A stretch of 46,891 nt of DNA, taken from positions 1 through 46,891 of the forward strand of contig NZ_JOHO01000054.1 in the NCBI RefSeq assembly GCF_000719705.1. The letters run 5' to 3'. Source of the stretch: Streptomyces sp. NRRL S-350 (lineage in GTDB: Bacteria; Actinomycetota; Actinomycetes; Streptomycetales; Streptomycetaceae). A program made the translations under genes and the position numbers. The notes beneath the pieces were generated by a model. It saw only the letters and a list, made by a program, of their open reading frames with translations, was not told where the DNA came from and made no database searches. Position 1 is the stretch's first letter; each line of letters begins with the position of its first letter. Below are positions 1-7,491 of the stretch, piece after piece.

Positions 1-78
<78 letters not shown>

Positions 79-112
79 TCGGCGTCCTCGTCGGCAGGCG
101 CCGTCCGAGTCA

Positions 113-153
113 CGGGAACCGGGCCGGACGGGGGTGTGACCGGCCCGGTCCCG
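113..153 (-). terminator. Hairpin downstream of the LPMO gene
   Basis: A 14-bp stem with one bulged base (113-127 against 140-153, core ACCGGGCCGG/CCGGCCCGGT) lies 10 bp beyond the stop codon of the minus-strand LPMO gene. There is no U-tract, which is common for actinobacterial terminators. Confidence 0.6.
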
Positions 154-162
154 CGTCCGGCG

Positions 163-1089
163 TCAGGAGTCGCGTCGAACAGCCTCGACGCGACGGCGCC
201 GGAGCACCGCTCCCGCCCAGCCGACGCCGATCGCGGCGGCTCCCGCGAGCAGCAGCGGACCGGTGGCCGAGGTGCCGGCCACGGCCGCGGAGGCGGTCGG
301 GACGATCTGGCCGGCCGGGGCGTTCGGATCCCCGCCGTGGCCGTGGTGGGCGACCGTCGACTTCGGCGCGTCGGCCGCGATCTGGGCGTCGCTGGGCGCG
401 GCCGGGGTCTGGGCGGCGAGCGCCGGGACGGCCGCGGTGCCGGCCGCCACGGCCGCGCCGAAGTCGACGTCGGAGCAGCTGTAGAACGCCTCCGGGCTGT
501 CGCTGCGCTGCCAGACGGTGTACAGCAGCTGGCGGCCGGTGCGCTGCGGCAGGGTGCCGGAGTAGGTGTAGTAGCCGTTGGTGGCGGTGCGGTCGACCTG
601 GACCTGGGCCACCGGGGCCGGGTCGAGGTCCGACCACTTCAGCGGCTTGGCGGGGTCGTAGCCCGGTTTGGTGATGTAGACGGTCTGGGTGCCGACGTGC
701 GGCGCGGTGGTGCGGAACCGGAAGGTGAACGCGCCGGCCTTCACGGGGGTGGCGGGCCAGTCGAGGCGCGGCCAGTCCAGGGCGGCGTACTTGTCGCGGT
801 TGGCCGAGCAGAGCCTGCCGTCCGGGATCAGTGCCTGGCTGTTGCCGTTGGCGTCGGCGATGTTGACCTCGTTCCAGTCGTACAGCGGCTGGGTGCCGCT
901 CGTGGCGACGAGGTCCTTGCAGACCTGGGAGACGGGGTGCTCGGGGCCCTCCGCGTAGCAGGCGCCGACCCGGCTGACGGGGTTGGTCATCGTGCCGTGG
1001 GCGACGGCGGTGCCGGCGGTGGCCGCTGCCACCGCGAGGACCGCGGCGCCGACCGCGCCGGCGGACAGGGCACTTCGCTTGATGGACAT
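163..1089 (-). CDS. AA10 lytic polysaccharide monooxygenase, C-terminally membrane-anchored
   Basis: Secreted copper enzyme that oxidatively cleaves crystalline polysaccharide, most likely chitin (cellulose-active members exist). The 308-residue product has a signal peptide (residues 1-30) cleaved before His31 (AVA-HGTMTNP), so His31 becomes the N-terminal histidine of the copper brace. His131 (TAPHVGTQ) is the second brace histidine and Phe210 (DVDFG) the axial aromatic. After the catalytic domain (31-215) comes an Ala/Pro linker with a His-rich patch (AHHGHGG, 247-253), then a hydrophobic segment (about 274-296) and an RRRR tail. This resembles a wall-sorting or membrane anchor, but no canonical LPxTG or LAxTG is visible. 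The ATG at 1089 has AAGGAG upstream; the frame extends further 5' but into the promoter. A DasR-type operator upstream suggests N-acetylglucosamine-responsive control and favours chitin as substrate (inference). Confidence 0.93.
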   Translation of the reverse strand: MSIKRSALSAGAVGAAVLAVAAATAGTAVAHGTMTNPVSRVGACYAEGPEHPVSQVCKDLVATSGTQPLYDWNEVNIADANGNSQALIPDGRLCSANRDKYAALDWPRLDWPATPVKAGAFTFRFRTTAPHVGTQTVYITKPGYDPAKPLKWSDLDPAPVAQVQVDRTATNGYYTYSGTLPQRTGRQLLYTVWQRSDSPEAFYSCSDVDFGAAVAAGTAAVPALAAQTPAAPSDAQIAADAPKSTVAHHGHGGDPNAPAGQIVPTASAAVAGTSATGPLLLAGAAAIGVGWAGAVLRRRRVEAVRRDS

Positions 1090-1187
1090 GGGGTGGGGAC
1101 TCCTTGACCGTCGTTCCGGGCGGGTGTGGGGGAGCGGGCACGTCTGCCCGTCGGGAGTCGCCGGCCCGGCGCGCGGCTCCCGGCCAG

Positions 1188-1217
1188 AGCGTAGAATTGG
1201 TCTGGACCATAGCGCAA
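1188..1217 (-). promoter_or_regulatory. LPMO promoter with DasR-type (dre) operator
   Basis: Positions 1196-1211 read ATTGGTCTGGACCATA, with the 12-bp core TGGTCTGGACCA. This differs by one base from the dre core TGGTCTAGACCA bound by DasR, the GntR-family GlcNAc regulator of chitin genes. On the minus strand a plausible sigma-70-type promoter, TTGCGC (1217-1212), 18-bp spacer, TACGCT (1193-1188), has the operator filling its spacer, so binding would block RNA polymerase. The start codon is about 107 bp downstream. The motif match is seen directly; DasR control is inference from the family. Confidence 0.82.
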
Positions 1218-1270
1218 TAGCCTTGCGCTGCAGTCCTGTTGACGGACTGTAGGCCCCGCGGCAGCGCAAA

Positions 1271-1309
1271 GGCCCGACGGGAGACGGGCGTTAGCCGTCC
1301 CATCGGGCC
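1271..1309 (-). terminator. Terminator of the 1330-1728 gene
   Basis: An imperfect stem (GGCCCGA-C-GGGA against TCCC-A-TCGGGCC, with inner ACGG/CCGT) is followed on the minus strand by TTT. It lies 20 bp past the stop of the minus-strand hypothetical gene and upstream of the LPMO promoter, insulating the two. Confidence 0.7.
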
Positions 1310-1329
1310 CTGTTAAGGCTGCGGAAAGG

Positions 1330-1728
1330 TCAGGGGTGAATGTTCTGGATCCTGCCCGCCTGGATCGTGGTCCCGCTGTGCGTGCCGTCCTTGATCGTGT
1401 TGTAGACGTACGTGGAGCCTGCCTCCTGCTCGGGCCGGTTCGGGTCGAACTCGTCGAGGATCGCCCGGAGTTCGGCGACCGCCTCCGGGTTGTTCCGCAG
1501 GGTCAGGCGCAGCCGGCGCTGCCACTGGGAGGCCTGGGCCGCGCCCTCCTCGGGGTCGTCGGCGACCTCGATCCGGATCTCCTCCAGCTCCTGGCCCACC
1601 TCCTCCTCCCGGTCCCGCCCGAGCAGGGCGGCGAAGCGCGGCCGGACTCGCGACCAGGCCTCGGTGACCATCAGGCCCACCAGTGCCGTCGCACCCCTGG
1701 TCGCAAGTTCGGTGATCTCGGCTTCCAT
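1330..1728 (-). CDS. Small hypothetical protein with C-terminal QAG-type motif
   Basis: A 132-residue protein I cannot assign to a function. The N-terminus is a short Ala/Thr-rich, weakly hydrophobic segment (MEAEITELATRGATALVGLM), followed by a charged helical region rich in Glu and Arg (residues 30-95) and a C-terminus ending NTIKDGTHSGTTIQAGRI. That ending resembles the short G-x-x-x-G-x-x-I/V-Q-A-G motif found in many Streptomyces proteins with NACHT, TPR or effector-associated domains, so a role as an accessory partner in such a system is conceivable but unproven. The ATG at 1728 is preceded by ACAGGGGG; an in-frame ATG at 1761 is the less likely start. Its neighbours are unrelated. Confidence 0.7.
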   Translation of the reverse strand: MEAEITELATRGATALVGLMVTEAWSRVRPRFAALLGRDREEEVGQELEEIRIEVADDPEEGAAQASQWQRRLRLTLRNNPEAVAELRAILDEFDPNRPEQEAGSTYVYNTIKDGTHSGTTIQAGRIQNIHP

Positions 1729-1785
1729 ACGGCCCCCTGTCGCTCGTGGTGTCGCCACCACGGTAGGGCAACGGCGGACGGGGCG

Positions 1786-3003
1786 TCAGAGGAACGTCTT
1801 CCCCTCACCCCGGTAGGTCGGCACGGTCCGGACGATGCGCTCGCCCTCGATCAGGTGCAGTTCGGCGAAGCGTTCGCACAGTTCGCCCGCCTTGGCGTGC
1901 CGGAACCAGACCCGGTCGCCGATCAGCAGGTCGTCCGCGGCCGAGCCGAGCAGCGGGGTCTGGACCTCCCCGGCACCCTCCATCGGGTCGTAGCGCAGGC
2001 CCGGCGGCAGGTAGGGCACCGGCGAGCGGTCCGGGCCGGCCGCGCCGGAGGCCGGGTAGCCGCCGCCGAGCACCGTCACCACGCCGACGCCGGGGCGGCG
2101 CACCACCGGCTGGCCGAACAGCGCGGCCGGACGGCCCCGGAACGAGCGGTAGTTGTCGAACAGCTGGGGTGCGTACAGCCCGGAGCCGGCCGCCACCTCG
2201 GTGACGGCGCGCTCGGCCACGGTGGACTCCACGCTGCCGGTGCCGCCGCCGTTGACGAACTCCAGCTCGGCGACCTGCCGCAGCCGCCGGACCACCGCCG
2301 CGCGCCGCTCGGCCAGCTCGGCCCGGGCCTTGGCCTGCATCAGCCGGATCAGCTGCGAGCGCACCGGGCGCCCGGGCACCCGGTCGCCCACCCCGGCGAC
2401 GTGGCCCTCGTACGCCATCAGGCCGACCACCCGGAATCCCGGGCGGCGCTGGACGAGCTCGGCGAAGGCGCCGATGTCCTCGGGGGTGCGCAGCGGCGAG
2501 CGCCGGGCGCCCACCCGGACCCGGCCGCCCAGCAGGTGCAGTGCGGTGTCCAGTTCCAGGCAGACCCGGACCTCGGCGTCGCCGCCGCGGGCCTTGTCGA
2601 TCAGGTCCAGCTGGGCCGGGTCGTCCAGGACGACGGCGACCTCCCGGGCGGCCTCCGGGTCGGCGGTCAGTTCGGCGAACCCGGCGCGGTCGGCGCTGGG
2701 GTAGGCGAGCAGGATGTCGCGGATGCCGGTGCGGGCCAGCCAGAGCGTCTCGTCCAGGGTGAAGCTCATCACCCCGGCGAAGCCGTCCATGGCCAGCACC
2801 CGTTCCAGCAGGGCACGGCAGCGCACCGACTTGGAGGCCACCCGGACCGGCTTGCCGCCCGCCCGGCGCACCAGGTCGGCGGCGTTGGCGTCGAAGGCGT
2901 CGAGGTCCACGACGGCCACCGGCCCGTCCAGGCGGGCGGTGGCGCGGTCGTACCGGAGGCGGTCGGACACCGGGGCGGGCGCGGGTGCGTCGAGGATCAC
3001 CAT
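1786..3003 (-). CDS. Amino acid deaminase/aldolase, alanine racemase-like PLP fold
   Basis: A 405-residue PLP enzyme of the D-threonine aldolase / D-serine dehydratase-like group (fold type III), which acts on D-amino or beta-hydroxy amino acids in the cytoplasm. The N-terminal barrel begins at VAVVDLDAFDAN (30-40) and Lys58 in RVASKSVRC is the expected Schiff-base lysine. VVGLMAYEGH, FVNGGGTGS (phosphate-binding glycine loop) and the C-terminal beta domain (VLGGGYPASG, GDRVWFRHAKAGEL) follow the family order. The ATG at 3003 matches the family N-terminus; the frame is open further upstream but without a conserved start. It stands alone, divergent from the SseB-family gene. The exact substrate cannot be read from the sequence. 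Confidence 0.87.
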   Translation of the reverse strand: MVILDAPAPAPVSDRLRYDRATARLDGPVAVVDLDAFDANAADLVRRAGGKPVRVASKSVRCRALLERVLAMDGFAGVMSFTLDETLWLARTGIRDILLAYPSADRAGFAELTADPEAAREVAVVLDDPAQLDLIDKARGGDAEVRVCLELDTALHLLGGRVRVGARRSPLRTPEDIGAFAELVQRRPGFRVVGLMAYEGHVAGVGDRVPGRPVRSQLIRLMQAKARAELAERRAAVVRRLRQVAELEFVNGGGTGSVESTVAERAVTEVAAGSGLYAPQLFDNYRSFRGRPAALFGQPVVRRPGVGVVTVLGGGYPASGAAGPDRSPVPYLPPGLRYDPMEGAGEVQTPLLGSAADDLLIGDRVWFRHAKAGELCERFAELHLIEGERIVRTVPTYRGEGKTFL

Positions 3004-3080
3004 GGGCGCAGGGTGCCACAGCGGACTACCGGTGGGTAGGGGGTGCGTGCGGGGAAATGGGCCCGTCGAGCGCGGTGGCA

Positions 3081-3096
3081 TAGGGTCGGGCGGGTG
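3081..3096 (+). promoter_or_regulatory. -10 element for a leaderless SseB-family mRNA
   Basis: TAGGGT (3081-3086) lies seven bases before the GTG at 3094, and there is no Shine-Dalgarno sequence. This spacing places the transcription start at or next to the start codon, the common Streptomyces leaderless layout. Confidence 0.5.
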
Positions 3097-3867
3097 GACC
3101 GCAAAGACTTCTCCAACCCGGCGTTCGTCGGCAGGAACATCCCCGACCCCGGCTTCGGCGACGACGACGGTACCGCCGATCCGGCGCTCCGCGAGGCCCT
3201 CGCCCGCTGGTCGCAGGACCGCTCGGCCGAGCCCGGGGTGCTGGCGGCGCTGACGCCGACCCGGCTGATGGTTCCGATCGTCGCGCTCCTCGGCGAGGTC
3301 GAGGTGGACGAGCACGGGCACAAGCACGACAAGACCAGCGACATGGCCGTCCCGGTGCTGGAGGCCCCGGACGGGCGCCGCGCGCTCCCGGCCTTCACCT
3401 CCCTGGAGGCGCTCGCCCGCTGGCGTGCCGACGCCCGCCCGGCGCCCACGGCCGCGCCCCAGGCCGCGATGGTCGCTTTCTCGGAGCGCGCCGACACGCT
3501 CCTGATCGACCCGGCCGGGCCGGTGCCCTTCCGGCTGAGCGGCGCCCGGCTGCGGGCGCTCGCGGAGAACCGCCCGTTCCTGCCGCCGGCGCGCGACCCC
3601 GAGGTGCGCGAGGCGGTGCGGGCGCTGCTGGCGGCCGAGCCGCAGGTGGTCAGCGGGCTCCTGGTGGACTCGGAGGACTCGGACGGGGTGCTCGCGGTGC
3701 TGTTCGACCCGGCGCTGGACCAGGCCGGCCTGCAGGCCGCCGCGCAGCGGGTCGGGCAGGCGGTGGCCGCCGACCCGGTGCTGCGGGTGCGGCTGGACCG
3801 GGGGCTGGACCTGGCGGTGCTGCCGGCCGACGCCCGGCTGCCGGGGGAGACGCTGCACCGGCGGTAG
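3094..3867 (+). CDS. SseB-family protein
   Basis: A 257-residue soluble protein with one SseB-like N-terminal domain (about residues 40-140: LTPTRLMVPIVALLG, an acidic/His segment EVDEHGHKHDK, then VPVLEAPDGRRALPAFTSLEAL) and a second, SseB C-terminal-like half (about 155-250) with LLVDSEDSDGVLAVLFDP. Family members are linked by name to serine sensitivity in E. coli, but the biochemical role is not established. GTG at 3094 is chosen because it matches the family start (VDRKDFSNPAF) and sits just behind a -10 element. It converges on the DUF1844 gene across a shared palindromic terminator. Confidence 0.85.
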   Translation: MDRKDFSNPAFVGRNIPDPGFGDDDGTADPALREALARWSQDRSAEPGVLAALTPTRLMVPIVALLGEVEVDEHGHKHDKTSDMAVPVLEAPDGRRALPAFTSLEALARWRADARPAPTAAPQAAMVAFSERADTLLIDPAGPVPFRLSGARLRALAENRPFLPPARDPEVREAVRALLAAEPQVVSGLLVDSEDSDGVLAVLFDPALDQAGLQAAAQRVGQAVAADPVLRVRLDRGLDLAVLPADARLPGETLHRR

Positions 3868-3904
3868 CGGTGGGTGCCGGGGAGGGGTGGAAGCGGACGC
3901 AAGA

Positions 3905-3938
3905 AAGGGCCACCCGCTCACGTGAGCGGGTGGCCCTT
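3905..3938. terminator. Bidirectional terminator, perfect 34-bp palindrome
   Basis: A perfect palindrome centred on CACGTG (17-bp arms, AAGGGCCACCCGCTCAC on the left). It begins 37 bp after the SseB-family stop and ends 10 bp beyond the DUF1844 stop, so one hairpin serves both convergent genes. Confidence 0.85.
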
Positions 3939-3948
3939 CCGGTCGGGC

Positions 3949-4326
3949 TCAGGAGTAGACCGGCCCGGTGAACTTCTCGCCCGGGCCCGCGCCCGGGGCG
4001 TCCGGGACGAGGGAGGCCTCGCGGAAGGCCAGCTGCAGCGAGCGCAGCCCGTCCCGCAGCGGGGCGGCGTGGAAGTTGCTGATCTCCGGGGCGCCGGCGG
4101 TGACCAGCCCGGCCAGCGCGGTGATCAGCTTGCGGGCCTCGTCCAGGTCCTTGTCCTTCTCGCCGCCCTCGGCGAGCCCGCACTTGACGGCGGCCGCGCT
4201 CATCAGGTGCACCGCGACGGTGGTGATCACCTCGACGGCCGGGACCTCGGCGATGTCGCGGGTGAGGTCGTCGAAGCCGATCGCGTCGTCGTCCGTGCCG
4301 GGGGTCTGGGTGGGCTCGCTGCTCAA
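3949..4326 (-). CDS. DUF1844 family protein
   Basis: A 125-residue conserved actinobacterial protein of unknown function. The core (about residues 17-85) reads DDLTRDIAEVPAVEVITTV, then HLMSAAAVKCGL, EARKLITALAGL and FHAAPLRDGLRSLQLAFREA, the DUF1844 pattern of three amphipathic helices. The tail ends GPGEKFTGPVYS. The start is uncertain: TTG at 4326 (LSSEPTQTPG) fits family length and has GGAACGAG upstream; no ATG or GTG lies at the right place. It is divergent from infC, an association I recall as conserved in Streptomyces, which suggests but does not prove a link to translation. Confidence 0.82.
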   Translation of the reverse strand: MSSEPTQTPGTDDDAIGFDDLTRDIAEVPAVEVITTVAVHLMSAAAVKCGLAEGGEKDKDLDEARKLITALAGLVTAGAPEISNFHAAPLRDGLRSLQLAFREASLVPDAPGAGPGEKFTGPVYS

Positions 4327-4396
4327 GGGGGGCTCGTTCCGTCGTGCCGGTGTCCGTACCCCTGGAGCGTACAAGTTGGCCCGAAGCGGGGCGGAA

Positions 4397-4787
4397 TAGT
4401 GTTCCACCCCGCGACGCTGTATGCTTCGAGACTGACCGGCCGGAATCCCGCAGGGGAGTTCGGCCAGCAAGAGGAGGCTCCACCCAGGAGGCCCGAGAGG
4501 GCAACCGCGAAAGTCTCCCACCCGATCGGCCTCGCGGTCGACGGGTCCCGGTCCGCGACGGGCGCCACGGCGCCGGGTCGCCGCAGCGCTCCTCACCAGG
4601 GCGCCGCCTCCGGAGTGTGTGGAGCCCCGCTTGTACCGAGCGGGGCTTTTTTCGTGTCGCGGTGCACACGGTACCGAGCAGGTGCCGGGCAGCGCAGCAC
4701 GAATGAAGCCCCGCCCAGTGGTCGAGTCCACTACGTGCGACCGCCGTCCGACGGCCGCATCGCAGAAGGTGCAACCGAGGAGGCCCC
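4397..4787 (+). promoter_or_regulatory. infC promoter and long 5' leader (attenuator)
   Basis: The 360-bp stretch before infC holds a TATGCT -10 candidate (4420-4425), a structured G/C-rich RNA and an intrinsic terminator at 4623-4652, still 135 nt before the start. After the terminator a dyad CAGTGG/CCACTA and the strong GAGGAGG ribosome site (4777-4783) follow. A terminator between promoter and operon implies conditional readthrough, as in the L20-controlled infC-rpmI-rplT leaders of Firmicutes; whether the ligand here is L20, IF3 or something else is inference. No gene is seen in this stretch. Confidence 0.6.
4623..4652 (+). terminator. Intrinsic terminator inside the infC leader
   Basis: A 9-bp stem AGCCCCGCT/AGCGGGGCT with a 7-nt loop is followed by six T residues (4647-4652). 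It is one of the few classical U-tract terminators in this window, and it lies upstream of the operon instead of at its end. Confidence 0.85.
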
Positions 4788-5537
4788 ATCAGCACCGAGC
4801 CCCGCATCAACGACCGGATTCGCGTTCCGGAGGTGCGACTCGTCGGTCCCAGCGGCGAGCAGGTCGGCATCGTGCCGCTTGCCAAGGCGCTGGAGCTTGC
4901 GCAGGAGTACGACCTCGACCTGGTCGAGGTCGCGGCGACCGCCCGGCCGCCGGTGTGCAAGCTCATGGACTACGGCAAGTTCAAGTACGAGTCGGCCATG
5001 AAGGCTCGTGAGGCGCGCAAGAACCAGGCGCACACGGTCATCAAGGAGATGAAGCTCCGGCCGAAGATCGACCCGCACGACTATGACACCAAGAAGGGTC
5101 ACGTCGTTCGGTTCCTCAAGCAGGGCGACAAGGTCAAGATCACGATCATGTTCCGTGGTCGTGAGCAGTCCCGCCCCGAGCTGGGCTTCCGCCTGCTGCA
5201 GCGGCTCGCCGACGACGTCCAGGACCTGGGCTTCGTCGAGTCCTCGCCGAAGCAGGACGGCCGGAACATGATCATGGTTCTTGGCCCGCACAAGAAGAAG
5301 ACCGAGGCGATGGCCGAGGCCCGCGCCCTCGCGGACGCCCGCAAGGCCGAGCGTCAGGGCCGGACCCCCGGCTCCGACGCCGCCGATGACGTGGCGATCG
5401 ACGACGACGCCGCCGAGGACGTGGCGACCGAGGACGCCGCGGCCGAGGTGACCGAGGCGCAGGACGCCCCGGCCGAGGCTCCGGCCCCCGAGGCCGACGC
5501 TCCGGTCGAGCAGCCGGCCGCCTCCCAGGGCGCCTGA
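4788..5537 (+). CDS. infC: Translation initiation factor IF-3, AUC start
   Basis: IF3 binds the 30S subunit, prevents premature 50S joining and proofreads the initiation codon and initiator tRNA. The product has 249 residues. The conserved N-terminal domain begins [18 protein letters not shown], followed by the linker ([19 protein letters not shown]) and the C-terminal domain ([28 protein letters not shown]). An acidic Ala/Asp/Glu/Pro tail (about 185-249) is an actinobacterial extension. The start must be ATC at 4788: it is in frame, begins the conserved N-terminus and sits five bases after GAGGAGG, while the first ATG/GTG in frame (4833) would cut off the conserved first helix. IF3 discriminates against AUU/AUC, so this codon gives negative autoregulation, as shown for E. 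coli infC (AUU). Confidence 0.96.
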   Translation: MSTEPRINDRIRVPEVRLVGPSGEQVGIVPLAKALELAQEYDLDLVEVAATARPPVCKLMDYGKFKYESAMKAREARKNQAHTVIKEMKLRPKIDPHDYDTKKGHVVRFLKQGDKVKITIMFRGREQSRPELGFRLLQRLADDVQDLGFVESSPKQDGRNMIMVLGPHKKKTEAMAEARALADARKAERQGRTPGSDAADDVAIDDDAAEDVATEDAAAEVTEAQDAPAEAPAPEADAPVEQPAASQGA

Positions 5538-5678
5538 GCCCCAACCGGCCAAGGCGACCGGGAGACCGGCCCCCGAGGTGACGGGCGTCCCGCCCGGTCA
5601 CCGCAGATCCATCCAGTTCACGCCCGCGTGGCAGGCGCCGCGCGGGCGCGAACGGGACCGACGAGGAGATACGGCGAA

Positions 5679-5873
5679 ATGCCGAAGCAGAAGACGCACA
5701 GTGGCGCCAGCAAGCGCTTCAAGATCAGTGGCTCTGGCAAGGTGCTGCGCGAGCGCGCCGGCCGCCGCCACCTCCTGGAGCACAAGCCCTCGACGCTGAC
5801 CCGCAAGCTGGCCGGGACGGTCGAGCTGGCCCCCGCTGACGCCAAGAAGATCAAGAAGCTTCTCGGCAAGTGA
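5679..5873 (+). CDS. rpmI: 50S ribosomal protein L35
   Basis: A 64-residue basic ribosomal protein, [15 protein letters not shown] at the N-terminus and KKIKKLLGK at the end, full family length. ATG at 5679 has GAGGAG about 11 nt upstream. It is second in the infC-rpmI-rplT operon. The 141-nt gap from infC is long for co-transcribed genes, but I see no strong terminator in it. Confidence 0.97.
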   Translation: MPKQKTHSGASKRFKISGSGKVLRERAGRRHLLEHKPSTLTRKLAGTVELAPADAKKIKKLLGK

Positions 5874-5981
5874 TCGCCCTCCCGCCCGGCGCGAGCCCGA
5901 GCGGGGCAGCTGATCCTTCCCGACCCATTCGAATGACGGACCACGTGAAGTAGTCCGTGGTCCAACCCAAGGAGTAATCAA

Positions 5982-6377
5982 GTGGCACGCGTCAAGCGGG
6001 CAGTCAACGCCCACAAGAAGCGCCGGGTCATCCTGGAGCGCGCCAGCGGCTACCGTGGCCAGCGTTCGCGGCTGTACCGCAAGGCCAAGGAGCAGGTCAC
6101 CCACTCGCTGGTCTACAACTTCAACGACCGCAAGAAGCGCAAGGGCGACTTCCGTCAGCTGTGGATCCAGCGCATCAACGCTGCGGCCCGTGCCAACGGC
6201 ATCACCTACAACCGCTTCGTGCAGGGCCTGAAGGCCGCCAGCGTCGAGATCGACCGCAAGATGCTGGCCGACCTGGCCGTCAACGACCCGGGTGCGTTCG
6301 CCTCCCTGGTCGAGGTCGCCCAGAAGGCGCTGCCGGCCGACGTGAACGCCCCGAAGGCCGCCGCCGACGCCGCCTGA
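5982..6377 (+). CDS. rplT: 50S ribosomal protein L20
   Basis: A 131-residue L20, an early 23S rRNA-binding assembly protein. [15 protein letters not shown] and [15 protein letters not shown] form the long basic N-terminal helix, and the globular C-terminal domain ([24 protein letters not shown]) ends in a short Ala-rich extension typical of actinobacteria. GTG start at 5982 with AAGGAG at 5970-5975. It closes the operon and is followed at once by a strong terminator. In other bacteria L20 represses its own operon through the leader. Confidence 0.97.
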   Translation: MARVKRAVNAHKKRRVILERASGYRGQRSRLYRKAKEQVTHSLVYNFNDRKKRKGDFRQLWIQRINAAARANGITYNRFVQGLKAASVEIDRKMLADLAVNDPGAFASLVEVAQKALPADVNAPKAAADAA

Positions 6378-6401
6378 TCTTCCGAGATCGGTTGAGCTCT
6401 G

Positions 6402-6433
6402 ACCGGACCCGCAGGCTCTCCTGCGGGTCCGGT
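6402..6433 (+). terminator. Terminator of the infC-rpmI-rplT operon
   Basis: A perfect 14-bp stem ACCGGACCCGCAGG/CCTGCGGGTCCGGT with a CTCT loop, 24 bp after the rplT stop. Confidence 0.85.
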
Positions 6434-6507
6434 TCGGCATTTGCGCCCTCAGCGCCTTCGTCCGCACAGCGTCGTCCGTCCGCCCGCGCCCCCAGAGAAC
6501 CGAGACC

Positions 6508-7374
6508 ATGCCGAGCACCGACACCCCCCTGCTGACCTCCCTGCGCTCGCCGCGCGTCGTCGCCGCCCGCCGGCTGGCCAAGCGCAACCAGCGCACCAAG
6601 GAGCGCCGCTTCCTGGTCGAGGGCCCGCAGGCCGTCCGGGAGGCCGTCGCCTTCGGCAGGCTGCCGGGCACGGCCGAGCACGCCGTGGTCGAGGTCTACG
6701 CGACCCCGGAGGCCGCCGAGCGGCACGCCGGCATCGTCGAGGCGGCCCGGGCCGAGGGGCTGCCCGTGCTGACCGCCACCGACGAGGTGATCGCCGGGAT
6801 CTGCGACACCGTGACCCCGCAGGGCATCGTGGCGCTCTGCCGCTTCATCGACACCCCCTTCGCCGAGGTCCTCGAAGCCCGCCCGCGGCTGGTCGCGATC
6901 CTCGCCCACGTGCGCGACCCCGGCAACGCCGGCACCGTGCTGCGCACGGCCGACGCGGCCGGAGCGGACGCCGTGGTGCTCACCGACGCCTCGGTCGACC
7001 TCTACAACCCGAAGGCCGTCCGCGCCTCCGTGGGCAGCCTCTTCCACCTGCCGGTGGCGGTCGGCGTGCCGGTCGAGGAGGCCGTCGGCAAGCTGCGCGA
7101 GGCCGGCATCCGGGTGCTCGCCGCGGACGGCGCGGGGGAGCGCGACCTGGACCAGGAGCTGGACGAGGGCACCCTGGGCGCGCCCGGCGCGTGGGTCTTC
7201 GGCAACGAGGCGTGGGGGCTTCCGGAGGAGACCCGCGCGCTCACCGACGAGGTCGTGCGCGTCCCGATCCACGGCCACGCCGAGAGCCTCAACCTGGCCA
7301 CCGCCGCGGCCGTCTGCCTGTACGCCTCGGCCCGGGCGCAGCGTTCGCCCGGCGGCTGCCGCTCGAACGCCTGA
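6508..7374 (+). CDS. SpoU/TrmH-family RNA 2'-O-methyltransferase
   Basis: A 288-residue SAM-dependent RNA ribose methyltransferase. An N-terminal substrate-binding domain (residues 10-110, RRFLVEGPQAVREAV) precedes the knotted SPOUT domain with its three motifs: AHVRDPGNAGTVLRTADAAG (motif 1), WVFGNEAWGLPEE (motif 2) and AESLNLATAAAVCLY (motif 3). The target is probably 23S rRNA given the position between rplT and pheS, an order I recall as conserved in Streptomyces; the exact nucleotide cannot be told. It is related to thiostrepton-resistance methylases, but the context argues for housekeeping. The upstream terminator makes it a separate unit. Confidence 0.88.
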   Translation: MPSTDTPLLTSLRSPRVVAARRLAKRNQRTKERRFLVEGPQAVREAVAFGRLPGTAEHAVVEVYATPEAAERHAGIVEAARAEGLPVLTATDEVIAGICDTVTPQGIVALCRFIDTPFAEVLEARPRLVAILAHVRDPGNAGTVLRTADAAGADAVVLTDASVDLYNPKAVRASVGSLFHLPVAVGVPVEEAVGKLREAGIRVLAADGAGERDLDQELDEGTLGAPGAWVFGNEAWGLPEETRALTDEVVRVPIHGHAESLNLATAAAVCLYASARAQRSPGGCRSNA

Positions 7375-7491
7375 CGCACCGGGGGGCGCGCCCGGATCAC
7401 CCCGCTGCAAGCCCTACTGCGGCGGGCTGGGAGGCGCTAGGGTCTGCCTCGGTGGGGGGAACGGCACGGTGGGTAATCGGGGAGGCAACCC

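Noticed and set aside
110..1303. Long open frames on both strands over the LPMO gene
   Set aside because: They translate to Arg/Pro/Gly-rich sequence without family features and overlap a clearly identified AA10 gene; they are frame shadows of G/C-rich DNA.
1336..3039. 567-residue plus-strand frame over the PLP enzyme
   Set aside because: Its composition (Gly/Arg/His/Asp-rich, no hydrophobic core) is that of an antisense shadow; the minus-strand frame carries all motifs of a PLP enzyme.
4833..5537. infC starting at the annotated-looking GTG 4833
   Set aside because: It would remove the conserved [13 protein letters not shown] segment; the ATC at 4788 with GAGGAGG restores it.
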